Below the pieces are notes generated by a model. It was not told where the DNA came from. It did not search any database and saw only the letters and a list, made by a program, of their open reading frames with translations. DNA of 39,706 nt from an uncultured Acetatifactor sp. GTDB lineage: Bacteria; Bacillota; Clostridia; Lachnospirales; Lachnospiraceae. The translations under genes were made by a program, and so were the position numbers. Where the stretch lies: assembly GCA_910586435.1 (NCBI GenBank), contig CAJUGT010000023.1, forward strand, positions 1-39,706, written 5' to 3'. Positions 17,024 to 26,500 of the stretch are shown piece by piece; positions within the stretch are counted from its first letter, which is position 1, and every line of letters begins with the position of its first letter.

Positions 17024-19333
17024 TCACACACGATTGTAATTAATCAGGCATCCCTTTAAAATAATCTCCCTTTCCTCCTGGGTCAGTTCCCCCAATCGAA
17101 GAGAAAACGGCTTAAGCGCATCCTTCAAAACAACATAGGCCGTAATCTCATCCCTTGCCTCATCCGTCTTGTCAGGCGCCATTTCGACTGCCTTTCTGAT
17201 GTCTGGAATAAACAGATAATCCAGATTTTGAAACGGCAGCTGGCCCTCCTGAATCAAAAAGGGAAGCATCCCCCAGTTAATCAGATTGGAGCGGTATCGC
17301 TTGGTGGCATATTCGTTCGCGATATTCGCCCAGCCCCCCAGCACCTTCTGACAGGAAGCCGCCTGCTCTCTTGCGGAGCCGTCCCCGGGCTTCACTGCGA
17401 AAATCGTGGAACCAAATCCTGTATTGGAATGATTGACTTCCGGGAACTTCGTCTGAATCACACCCATGAGTTCCTTCAGCACCGGAAGCGCCTGGCAGGG
17501 ATGCCCCCCTTCCATACGTACCTGTTCCGCCTTCTGAATTTCCTTTGCCCTGCCCACATATTCCGGATCTTTACGGCTCAGAGTAAACTCTGCCAGCCCC
17601 AGGGGGTTGGAGCGATAGGAAGAAGTCTCCCCGGAGGGAATCAGCTCATCCGTGGTGGTCACAGGGTCATGAATCTCGCTGACCACCCGCAGCAGCAGAT
17701 TTTCCGGAAGCTCACCCATGGCAGGCCAGTCCTTAATATTGGGGCCAAACTGTATCTCCACTTCCGGGTCCGGAATTCCTTTGGAGTCAAATACTCTGTT
17801 GGCGTAGATGTTACTGTCAAAATGATATTTATACTTTCCGATTTCCCCGTCGAATTCCGTAGCCGGTGTCAGGACTCCCTGATTGGCCGCAGTTGCCGCA
17901 ATGGATCTGGCATCCATGAGCGCCACGGAAGAAATCTGTCCGTTCTGAAGCTTGCTCCCTTCACGGTTGGGAAAATTCCTGGTAGAGTGCCTGATACTGA
18001 AAGCATTGTTGGCAGGCGTGTCTCCCGCTCCAAAGCAGGGTCCGCAGAATGCGGTTTTCATCACGGCTCCCGTCTCCAAAATCCCAGCAGCCGCTCCGTT
18101 TTTCACCAATTCCATATAAATGGGCATGGACGCCGGATAAACGCTTAAGGTAAATCCTTCACAGCCAATATATTTTCCCTTCAGAATATCGGCGGCGGCA
18201 CAGATATTTTCAAAGCCTCCTCCGGCACAGCCTGCGATAATTCCCTGGTCTACTATGAACCTGCCATTTCTCACCTTGTCCTTTAAATGAAACTCCACTG
18301 CCCCGCCCAGACTTACCTGGGCACGCTTCTCCGTCTCGTCCAGGATGTCCATCAGATTCGCGTTCAATTCCTCAATGGTAACAGTGTTGCTTGGATGGAA
18401 GGGCATTGCTATCATGGGGCGTACTTTGGATAAATCCACCTGAATCATTCCGTCATAATAAGCAACCTCTCCAGGCAGAAGTTTTACATACTCCTCTTTG
18501 CGGCCGTGAATCTCATAAAATGTTTCCACTTCCTCATCGGTCTGCCAGATAGAGGACAGACAGGTAGTCTCAGTGGTCATTACATCCACGCCGATGCGGA
18601 AATCGGCACTTAAGGATGCTACGCCGGGTCCCACAAACTCCATGACTTTATTCTTCACATATCCGTTCTTAAATACGGCGCCGATAATCGCAAGAGCCAC
18701 ATCCTGAGGTCCCACTCCCTTTACGGGCGCCCCCGTCAGATACACCCCCACCACACCGGGCATATTAATATCATAGGTCTGTCCCAATAGCTGCTTTACC
18801 AGTTCCGGTCCGCCTTCTCCCATTGCCATGGTGCCCAGCGCGCCATAACGGGTATGGGAATCGGACCCCAGAATCATTCTTCCGCCCCCGGCCAGCATCT
18901 CCCTTGCGTATTGATGAATTACCGCCTGATGAGGAGGCACATAGACACCGCCATAACGCTTTGCGCAGGTCAATCCAAACATATGGTCATCTTCATTTAT
19001 GGTACCCCCAACAGCGCACAGAGAATTGTGACAATTGGTAAGCACATAGGGTATGGGAAACTTTTCAAGCCCCGACGCCCTTGCTGTCTGTATGATTCCC
19101 ACAAAGGTAATATCATGGCTGGTAAGCTTGTCAAACTTAATCTTAAGTTTCTCCATATTGCCCGAAGTGTTATGTTCCTTTAAAATGCCATAGGCAATGG
19201 TTTCCTGAGCCGCTTCTTCTTTTGTGATATTCCTGCCCGTCCTGGCAGCAATCGCCTCCTGCGCCTCCCTGGTATCGGGTATAATATCCCTGCCCTTTAC
19301 CAGATAGGCGCCGCCCTCCATTAAATCTATCAT
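17024..19333 (-). CDS. Aconitase-family hydratase
   Basis: A 769-residue [4Fe-4S] hydro-lyase of the aconitase superfamily. Substrate-binding SDSHTRYGALG lies at 157-167. The cluster cysteines are expected at Cys369 (GIIAGCAGG) and Cys430/Cys433 (FCGPCFGAG). The C-terminal swivel domain has LLRVVSEIHDPVTTTDELIPSGE and the RSNLINWGMLPF segment. Citrate/isocitrate interconversion is the likeliest reaction, but related clostridial proteins are annotated only as hydratase, so homoaconitate or methylcitrate chemistry is not excluded. The start is well placed after AGGAGG. Upstream is the 500-bp array of palindromic elements and downstream is the SseB-domain gene. Confidence 0.88.
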   Translation of the reverse strand: MIDLMEGGAYLVKGRDIIPDTREAQEAIAARTGRNITKEEAAQETIAYGILKEHNTSGNMEKLKIKFDKLTSHDITFVGIIQTARASGLEKFPIPYVLTNCHNSLCAVGGTINEDDHMFGLTCAKRYGGVYVPPHQAVIHQYAREMLAGGGRMILGSDSHTRYGALGTMAMGEGGPELVKQLLGQTYDINMPGVVGVYLTGAPVKGVGPQDVALAIIGAVFKNGYVKNKVMEFVGPGVASLSADFRIGVDVMTTETTCLSSIWQTDEEVETFYEIHGRKEEYVKLLPGEVAYYDGMIQVDLSKVRPMIAMPFHPSNTVTIEELNANLMDILDETEKRAQVSLGGAVEFHLKDKVRNGRFIVDQGIIAGCAGGGFENICAAADILKGKYIGCEGFTLSVYPASMPIYMELVKNGAAAGILETGAVMKTAFCGPCFGAGDTPANNAFSIRHSTRNFPNREGSKLQNGQISSVALMDARSIAATAANQGVLTPATEFDGEIGKYKYHFDSNIYANRVFDSKGIPDPEVEIQFGPNIKDWPAMGELPENLLLRVVSEIHDPVTTTDELIPSGETSSYRSNPLGLAEFTLSRKDPEYVGRAKEIQKAEQVRMEGGHPCQALPVLKELMGVIQTKFPEVNHSNTGFGSTIFAVKPGDGSAREQAASCQKVLGGWANIANEYATKRYRSNLINWGMLPFLIQEGQLPFQNLDYLFIPDIRKAVEMAPDKTDEARDEITAYVVLKDALKPFSLRLGELTQEEREIILKGCLINYNRV

Positions 19334-19375
19334 GCATGTCCTCCTATTTAAAGTTGCTGCGCAACAGCTCTAAAG

Positions 19376-19468
19376 GGTAAAGTCTTCTCGGCGCATCTAT
19401 AACGAGAGACATCTTTCATTTGAAGTTCACTCCTGAAAGATGCTCTCATGCGCCTTCGAGACTTTACC
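19376..19468 (+). repeat. Dispersed palindromic intergenic element (copy C)
   Basis: This is an imperfect hairpin of about 93 bp. GGTAAAGTC at the left end pairs with GACTTTACC at the right end, GGCGCAT with ATGCGCC, and GAGAGACATCTTTCA with TGAAAGATG and CTCTC. It keeps the same layout as copy B but swaps the inner stem (ATCTTTCA/TGAAAGAT instead of AAATTTCAT/ATGAAATTT). It lies in the leader of the aconitase-family gene. Confidence 0.75.
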
Positions 19469-19486
19469 ATCCAGCCGCATATTCCT

Positions 19487-19620
19487 ATTCCAGTTCCCGC
19501 TATGCGGGAACTTATTCCGGTCTCTGCACTGCGGCGCCCTAACTAGGGAAGGAAATTTCATCTGCAAAGTGCGCAGCTGATATTTCCTTCCGGGCGCCTG
19601 CGTTTCGAGACTGTTTTTTT
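19487..19620 (+). repeat. Dispersed palindromic intergenic element (copy D)
   Basis: A small hairpin GTTCCCGC-TAT-GCGGGAAC is followed by a large palindrome. Its arms pair GGTCTC/GAGACTG, GGCGCC/GGCGCC and GGAAGGAAATTTCA/TGATATTTCCTTCC, and a T7 run follows on the plus strand. The next copy repeats it at a 155-bp spacing with very few changes, so this is a recent tandem duplication. Confidence 0.8.
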
Positions 19621-19621
19621 A

Positions 19622-19775
19622 ATTCCAGTTCCTGCGTAGCAGGAACTTGTCCCGCTATGCGGGAACTTATTCCGGTCTCTTCACTGCGGCGCCCTAACCA
19701 GGGAAGGAAATTTCATCTGCAAAGTGCGCAGCTGATATTTCCTTCCGGGCGCCTGCGTTTCGAGACTGTTTTTTT
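19622..19775 (+). repeat. Dispersed palindromic intergenic element (copy E, tandem duplicate of D)
   Basis: Almost identical to copy D in the large palindrome, but it opens with two consecutive small hairpins, GTTCCTGC-GTA-GCAGGAAC and then CCCGC-TAT-GCGGG. The two hairpins are each self-complementary while differing in sequence, which indicates selection for the stem. It ends in GAGACTG and a T-run like copy D. Confidence 0.8.
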
Positions 19776-19776
19776 A

Positions 19777-19829
19777 ATTCCAGTTCCTGCGTAGCAGGAA
19801 CTTATTCCGGTCTCTGCACTGCGGCGCCC
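19777..19829 (+). repeat. Truncated palindromic element (copy F)
   Basis: Only the small hairpin (GTTCCTGC-GTA-GCAGGAAC) and the left arm through CTGCGGCGCCC remain. It breaks off four bases before the stop codon of the metallophosphoesterase gene, suggesting that the array was cut short or inserted at the gene's 3' end. Confidence 0.7.
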
Positions 19830-19832
19830 GTG

Positions 19833-20810
19833 TTATTTTTTTCCTGTCATATGAATCAGTATTGCCTGTCCTTGAAAGCCCGGGCCGCCCACCAGCTGCA
19901 ATACATTCCGTTCGCCTTCTATCACGTCCTTGTCATAGAAGTGTACATGTCCCGCCAATACCAATTCCACAGGGCTGTCGGCAGCCGTTGTGAGGGATAC
20001 GAATTTTTCCGAAGTATCATTTGGATATACACCCCCATAATTTCCGGCCCCAATCACCACCGGACTGCTCCATACTTCCTTTGCCTTTCCCAATACGGAC
20101 TGTGTCATAAAAGGCACATGGGCAACCACCACCATGGGCCGGCCCTCCCGCAGAATTTCTTCATAGGCAGGGAAGACTTCTTCGTTGACCTGATTGCTGC
20201 TGTCATCAATCCCCACCAGTACCAGTTCCCCCAAGTCCAGCGAATGGATGGCCGTATTCCCTCCCATCAAGGGCTGCAACAGGGGCAGATACGTTTCCTG
20301 CCCCGACTGGGTCATATATTCCCAAGGGTATGTCCAGTCATGGTTGCCGTTGACATACAGATAGGGCATATCCAGCCCGGCAAGCTGACCTGCCAGCCAT
20401 TCCAAATTGGAGGGGGAGGGCGTATCAATCACATCCCCGCCCAACAATACCGCATCCACTTTCACTTCATTTGCGTAACGCACCCATTCCGGAAACTGCT
20501 CAGCAGAAGAAATTCCACTTTCCGGCACAAACATCGGCATACGCGCGGCTTCATTTTCCGCCTCCTGTGGGGAAGCGTCCTCATTTGGAATAATGACATG
20601 AGTATCTGTCAGGAATAAGAATGTGTAATCCTTCTCCAGCCCTTCTACATAAACCGTTTCCTCAACCATATGTTTCTCCCATTCTCCGGATTTGCCGCAG
20701 CCGGACATTGCCAGGCACAAAAATACAACGCATCCAAAATATACATATTTTTTTGTATGAAAAGCATGCCTTTGAAAAAAGGCATGCCTTTCTCTTATAT
20801 AATATAACAC
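19833..20810 (-). CDS. Metallophosphoesterase lipoprotein
   Basis: A calcineurin-like phosphoesterase of about 325 residues, probably anchored outside the membrane as a lipoprotein. The hydrophobic signal YVYFGCVVFLCLAMSGC ends in a lipobox with Cys as the lipidation site. Metal-binding motifs occur in order: TDTH, GGDVID, GNHD, AHVP and GHVHF. The substrate is unknown. The start is uncertain: a GTG at 20810 has GGGAG eight bases upstream and a GTG at 20819 is possible. Either way the N-terminus (RERHAFFQRHAFHTKK) is encoded by a pair of GGCATGC palindromes that could also form a terminator-like hairpin after glgP. It begins about 20 bp after the glgP stop, so it may be cotranscribed. Confidence 0.8.
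   Translation of the reverse strand: MLYYIRERHAFFQRHAFHTKKYVYFGCVVFLCLAMSGCGKSGEWEKHMVEETVYVEGLEKDYTFLFLTDTHVIIPNEDASPQEAENEAARMPMFVPESGISSAEQFPEWVRYANEVKVDAVLLGGDVIDTPSPSNLEWLAGQLAGLDMPYLYVNGNHDWTYPWEYMTQSGQETYLPLLQPLMGGNTAIHSLDLGELVLVGIDDSSNQVNEEVFPAYEEILREGRPMVVVAHVPFMTQSVLGKAKEVWSSPVVIGAGNYGGVYPNDTSEKFVSLTTAADSPVELVLAGHVHFYDKDVIEGERNVLQLVGGPGFQGQAILIHMTGKK
20757..20790 (-). other. Terminator-like hairpin inside the start of the phosphoesterase gene
   Basis: On the minus strand AAAGGCATGCC and GGCATGCTTTT pair around a TTTTTTCAAA loop about 40 bases after the glgP stop codon. It overlaps the first codons of the phosphoesterase frame. It may reduce read-through from glgP, acting as an attenuator rather than a full terminator. 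Confidence 0.4.
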
Positions 20811-20831
20811 CTTTTCCACTCCCGGCCAATC

Positions 20832-23399
20832 TTATTCCAAAACCACCTTATCCAGATGCCAGATTTCATCCACGTACTGCTGAATGGTTCTGTCGGAAGT
20901 AAACTTACCGGAACATGCCACATTGAGGATGGCACTCTTTGCCCATGCGGAGGTATTCTTATAAGCCTCCTCCACTTTCTTCTGCGCTTCCGCATATGCC
21001 TTAAAGTCTTTCAGAATAAAGTATGTGTCCGCCTTGTTTGTAGACAGGGTATTCAGCAGGGAATTGTACAGGGGCAGGAACAATTCCTTATCCGCCGAAT
21101 AAGTTCCGTCAAGCAACTGTGTCAATACCTTATGCACGTCCGCATCCTCTTTGAAAATCTGCATGGGATCGTAACCGCCCTGATTCTCATAACGAATCAC
21201 TTCATCCGAAGACAGTCCGAAGATAAATGTGTTCTCCTCTCCCACTTCTTCCACAATCTCCACATTCGCGCCGTCCATGGTTCCCAATGTAAGCGCTCCG
21301 TTAAGCATGAACTTCATATTGCCCGTGCCGGAAGCTTCCTTGCTGGCAGTGGAAATCTGCTCGGATACATCCGCTGCGGCAAAAATAATCTCCGCATTGG
21401 ACACATTATAATTCTCAATAAATACCACCTTAATCCTGCCGCCGATGGCTGCGTCATTGTTGACCACTTTCGCCACCGCATTAATCAGCTTAATGGTCAG
21501 CTTCGCGTTCCGATACCCTGCTGCCGCTTTTGCGCCGAAGATGAAGGTTCTGGGGAAGAACTCCATATTGGGATGTGCCTTCAGTTCATTGTACAGATAC
21601 ATTACATGCAGTATGTTCAAAAGCTGCCTCTTATACTCATGAAGCCTCTTCACCTGCACATCAAAAATGGATTTGGGGTCCACATCAATATCATTGTGTT
21701 CCTTGATGTATTTTGCCAGACGGAGCTTATTTTGATACTTGATTTCCATAAACTCCTTCTGTGCCTTTTTATTGTCTGCCAGGGACTTGATTCCGGCAAT
21801 CTGAGGCAGATCTGTAATCCAGCCGTCTCCCACCTTGGAAGTCACCCAATCCGCAAGCAACGGATTTCCGTGCAGCAGGAAGCGTCTCTGCGTAATGCCG
21901 TTGGTTTTATTGTTAAAGCGCTCCGGATACATCTCATAAAAATCCTTCAGCTGCTGCTTTTTGAGAATATCCGTGTGCAGCTCGGCCACACCATTTACGG
22001 AATAACCCGCAACAATGGCCATATGTGCCATCTTCACCTGTCCGTCATAAAGAATCGCCATCTTGCGAATCTTTTCCTGCACATCAACACCATACATGCC
22101 GGAATATCTCTGCTGTATCTCCTGCACAAACCTGCGGTTGATTTCTTCCACAATCTGATAAATTCTGGGAAGCAGCCTGGAGAACAAATCAATGGGCCAC
22201 TTTTCCAGCGCTTCCGCCATAATGGTGTGGTTGGTATAAGCGCAGGTTCTGGTGGTAATGTCCCATGCCTCTTCCCAGGTTAAATTATAGTCATCCAAGA
22301 GTATCCGCATCAATTCCGGAATTGCCACCGTAGGATGGGTATCGTTAAGCTGGAATGTAACCTTCTCCGGGAAGCGATGAATGTCATCATGCTTTCTCAT
22401 GAACTTCTCCACTGCTTCCTGCACGGATGCGGAAATGAAGAAATACTGCTGTTTTAGGCGCAGCTCCTTCCCTGCGTAATGATTGTCATTGGGATAGAGC
22501 ACATCCACCAGATTCCTTGCCAGGTTTTCATCCTCCACAGCCTTGCTGTAATCCCCCTTGTCAAAGGAATCCAGCTGGAAGCCTCCCATGGACTCCGCGT
22601 CCCAGATGCGCAGCGTATTTACGATGCCGTTGCCGTATCCCACCACAGGCATATCGTAGGGAATTGCCCGCACTGCCTGGTATCCTTCCTGGTTAAAGTG
22701 GTTCCTTCCGTTCTCATCACAGTACACGGACACATAACCGCCAAACTTAACCACCTTTGCGTACTCCGGCCTGCGCAGCTCAAAGGGATTGCCGTCCGCC
22801 AGCCAGTTATCCGGCACCTCCACCTGAAAGCCGTCTCTGATTTCCTGCTTGAACATTCCATAGCGATACCGGATGCCGCAGCCATAGGCAGGATAGCCAA
22901 GGGTTGCAAGGGAATCCAGAAAACATGCCGCCAGACGTCCCAGACCGCCATTGCCCAGCGCCGCGTCCGGCTCCTGGTCTTCTATCACATTAATATCCAC
23001 GCCCAGCTCTTCTAAGACTTCCTTCACGCCCTTATAAGCCTTTAAGTTAATCATATTATTTCCCAGGGCACGGCCCATGAGAAATTCCATGGACATATAA
23101 TAGACAATCTTGGGATCTTCCTTCTCATAAGCCTTCTGCGTGGTCATCCAATGACCGATGATTCTGTCCTTAATGGAATAGGACGCCGCCTGAAAAATCT
23201 GCTGGGGCGTAGCTTCCTCCAAGGTTTTACGATACATGGTCATTACATTATACAGAACACTTCTTTTAAAAAGTTCCTTGTCAAATTCACCTTTTTTCTC
23301 GGCTTCTTTTTCTGCGTCTTTGGCATCCACTGCTGCCGCTTCAGCTTCTTTCACTTCCTGCACATCCGCCTTCTCTGTCAATTCATCCAATTCTGCCAT
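20832..23399 (-). CDS. glgP: Glycogen/maltodextrin phosphorylase
   Basis: An 855-residue GT35 phosphorylase that releases glucose-1-phosphate from alpha-1,4-glucans in the cytoplasm. Recognisable blocks are MSMEFLMGRALGNN, EPDAALGNGGLGRLAACFLDS, FQLNDTHPTVAIPELMRIL, VQVKRLHEYKRQLLN and the pyridoxal-phosphate lysine region EASGTGNMKFMLNGALTLGT followed by DGANVEI. The start at 23399 (MAELDELTE) is chosen because AAAGGAG lies seven bases upstream and a strong promoter overlaps the frame further upstream. The N-terminal 40 residues are Glu/Ala/Lys-rich and probably disordered. It is followed closely by the phosphoesterase gene. Confidence 0.97.
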   Translation of the reverse strand: MAELDELTEKADVQEVKEAEAAAVDAKDAEKEAEKKGEFDKELFKRSVLYNVMTMYRKTLEEATPQQIFQAASYSIKDRIIGHWMTTQKAYEKEDPKIVYYMSMEFLMGRALGNNMINLKAYKGVKEVLEELGVDINVIEDQEPDAALGNGGLGRLAACFLDSLATLGYPAYGCGIRYRYGMFKQEIRDGFQVEVPDNWLADGNPFELRRPEYAKVVKFGGYVSVYCDENGRNHFNQEGYQAVRAIPYDMPVVGYGNGIVNTLRIWDAESMGGFQLDSFDKGDYSKAVEDENLARNLVDVLYPNDNHYAGKELRLKQQYFFISASVQEAVEKFMRKHDDIHRFPEKVTFQLNDTHPTVAIPELMRILLDDYNLTWEEAWDITTRTCAYTNHTIMAEALEKWPIDLFSRLLPRIYQIVEEINRRFVQEIQQRYSGMYGVDVQEKIRKMAILYDGQVKMAHMAIVAGYSVNGVAELHTDILKKQQLKDFYEMYPERFNNKTNGITQRRFLLHGNPLLADWVTSKVGDGWITDLPQIAGIKSLADNKKAQKEFMEIKYQNKLRLAKYIKEHNDIDVDPKSIFDVQVKRLHEYKRQLLNILHVMYLYNELKAHPNMEFFPRTFIFGAKAAAGYRNAKLTIKLINAVAKVVNNDAAIGGRIKVVFIENYNVSNAEIIFAAADVSEQISTASKEASGTGNMKFMLNGALTLGTMDGANVEIVEEVGEENTFIFGLSSDEVIRYENQGGYDPMQIFKEDADVHKVLTQLLDGTYSADKELFLPLYNSLLNTLSTNKADTYFILKDFKAYAEAQKKVEEAYKNTSAWAKSAILNVACSGKFTSDRTIQQYVDEIWHLDKVVLE

Positions 23400-23433
23400 T
23401 ACTATTCTCCTTTCATGTGCATACTTCTTTTTC

Positions 23434-23462
23434 ATTATACCAAAATTTTCCCGGCATTCCAA
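23434..23462 (-). promoter_or_regulatory. Sigma-A promoter of glgP
   Basis: On the minus strand TTGGAA and an extended -10 (TGGTATAAT) are separated by 17 bp. The predicted start lies about 30 bases before the glgP ATG, and this fixes the CDS start at 23399. Confidence 0.8.
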
Positions 23463-23590
23463 CTAATTTTTTTATCAATCAAGACTCCACCGCAATCCGA
23501 AAGTTACTATTCATGGCCAATATCAGTAACCTAAATAAAACATATCCTGAAAAACGCCCTGCGGCGCCAACGAGTGAACATATTTAACGA

Positions 23591-26500
23591 CTACACGCGC
23601 TCAATGGCCACAACCGCCTTCTGTCCGTTGATGTCCCATTCTTTCATAACCCCATAAGTCTTTTCGCCGGACAGTTCCTCCGCCAATACTTTTCCAGAGA
23701 TTGCGTCCTTATTTTTGAGGGCGATTCCGGCCAGCATATCATTTCCGTTTACGGCCACTCTGATATGATCCATCACTTCAAACCCGGCTTCCTTACGCAT
23801 GGTCTGAATCTTACTGATGAGCTCAAATACAAATCCTTCCTCCACCAAAGCTTCCGTCAGGTTCGTATCCAGAACCACTGTCATCCTGTTATTCTCCTGT
23901 GACACATAACCGGGCTTCTGGGTCATCTCAATGAGCAAATCTTCTTTTGTAAGCTCTATGAGGACACCATCCGTTTCAAAGGCAAGCTTTCCCTTCTCCT
24001 CCAGTTCTTTCATTGCCTCATTGCCTTCCAGGGAAGAGAGCTTCTCCTTGATGCCAGCCAGATGTTTTCCGTATTTCGGTCCTACCGTGCGCAGCTGAGG
24101 TTTGAAATTATATGTGGTATAATCCCTTACATCATCCGTAACCACCACTTCTTTCACATTCAAATCATCTTCGATAATAGCCCTGTAATAGGATTCCAGA
24201 CAAATCCCCTCCGCTTTGATATACATCCGTCCCAAAGGCTGACGATTCTTCAGCGCGGCAGTGTTGCGGCAGGCACGTCCCATGGTCACTGCCTCCAGAA
24301 CATCCTCCATATCCTCTTCCATCTTCTTGTCAATATAGGCCTCCTCCACTTTGGGGAAGTCACATAGATGAATACTCTCCGGTGCGGAATCATCCACACT
24401 GCGCACCAGATTTTGATAGATTTCTTCTGTCATAAAGGGAATCATGGGAGCGGCAGCCTTGCAGAGGGTCACAAGCGCCGTATGCAGTGTCATATAGGCG
24501 TTAATCTTATCCTGCTCCATGCCCTTTGCCCAGAATCTCTCTCTGTTGCGGCGCACATACCAGTTGCTCAGTTCATCCGCAAAATCCTGCAAGGTCTTGG
24601 CAGCTTCCGGAATGCGGTATTTGTCAAGGTTTGCGTCCACTTCGCCCACAACGGTATTCAGCCTGGAAAGCACCCACTTATCCATCACCGGCAGCTTGTC
24701 GTAATCCAGTGTATATTTTGACGAATCAAAACCGTCAATATTGGCATACAGCACAAAAAAGCTGTAAGTATTCCAAAGCTTATCCAAAAACTTATGCTGA
24801 CCTTCCAGCACAGTCTTGCCCGAAAACCTCTTAGGAAGCCAGGGAGCGGCACTGGTATAGAAATACCATCTGATGGCGTCTGCGCCGTACTCCTGAAGGG
24901 CGTCAAACGGGTCCACCACATTCCCCTTGGATTTGGCCATCTTCTGTCCGTCCTCATCCATCACAAGTCCCAGCACAATGACATTCTCAAAAGGCGCCTT
25001 ATGAAAAAGCAGCGTGGATTCCGCCAGCAGGGAATAGAACCATCCACGGGTCTGATCCACCGCCTCGGAGATAAACTGCGCAGGAAACTGCTGTTCAAAC
25101 AATTCTTTATTCTCAAAAGGGTAATGATGCTGCGCAAATGGCATAGCGCCGGAATCAAACCAGCAGTCAATCACCTCCGGCACACGCTTCATGGTTTTGC
25201 CGCATTTTGGACAGGGGAAAGTCACCCCATCAATGAAGGGTCTATGCAGCTCTACATTTTTCGCTCCTTCCTCCCCGCTTAAGGCACAGAGTTCTTCCCG
25301 GCTGCCCACGGACTCCATGTGTCCGCACTCACATTCCCATATATTCAGAGGAGTCCCCCAGTAACGATTCCTGGAAATCCCCCAATCCTGGATATTTTCC
25401 AGCCAGTTGCCGAAACGCCCCTCTCCTATGGTGGGGGGAATCCAGTTGATGGTTTTGTTATTGCGCACCAGCTCATCCTTTACAGCGGTCATCTTGATAA
25501 ACCAGGATTCCCTTGCGTAATAAATCAGCGGCGTATCACAGCGCCAGCAGAAGGGATAATCATGTTCAAATTTAGGAGCGGAAAAGAGCTTTCCATCCTT
25601 CTCCAAATCCTTTAAAATCTCCGGATCGGCGTCCTTCACAAATTTCCCTGCGTAAGGCGTATCCTCCGTCATATTTCCTCTGCCGTCCACAAACTGCACA
25701 AAAGGCAGGTCATATTTTCTTCCCACATTGGCATCGTCCTCACCAAAGGCCGGCGCAATATGCACTATTCCGGTACCATCCGACATGGTGACATAATGAT
25801 CACAGGTCACATAATGGCCTTTTTTGCCCTGCTTTGCCACATACTTCCCCGTGCAGGCAAACAAAGGCTCATATTCTCTGTGCTCCAAATCCTTTCCGGT
25901 ATAGGTTTCCAGAATTTCATAAGCGGGTTTTCCCTCCTGGCCCAGAGCGCCCAATACATTCTCAAGCAGCGCCTTTGCCATGTAATAGGTGTATCCGTCC
26001 GCCGCTTTCACCTTTACATATGCCTCATCAGGATTCACACACAGGGCCACATTGGAAGGCAGCGTCCAGGGTGTGGTGGTCCAGGCCAGGAAATAAGCCT
26101 CTTCCCCCACACATTTAAAACGCGCCACCGCCGAACGCTCCTTTACCGCCTTATAACCCTGGGCTACCTCATGGCTGGAAAGAGGCGTACCGCAGCGTGG
26201 GCAGTAGGGAACAATCTTAAAGCCTTTATATAAAAGCCCCTGATCCCATATGGTTTTCAGCGCCCACCACTCGGACTCAATAAAATTATCATCATAAGTC
26301 ACATAGGGGTCTTCCATATCCGCCCAGAATCCTACGGCGCCGGAGAAGTCTTCCCACATCCCCTTATATTTCCAGACACTCTCCTTACATTTGCCAATAA
26401 AGGGCTCCAGACCATATTCCTCAATCTGTTCCTTCCCGTCCAGCCCCAGACGTTTCTCCACTTCCAGTTCCACCGGCAGACCATGGGTATCCCATCCCGC

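Noticed and set aside
19376..19829. CRISPR array
   Set aside because: The repeats are long, palindromic and few, with no unique spacers of constant length and no cas genes.
20856..22283. 475-codon plus-strand open frame
   Set aside because: It lies entirely antisense to glgP, whose motifs are intact; its product is compositionally odd and has no ribosome-binding site.
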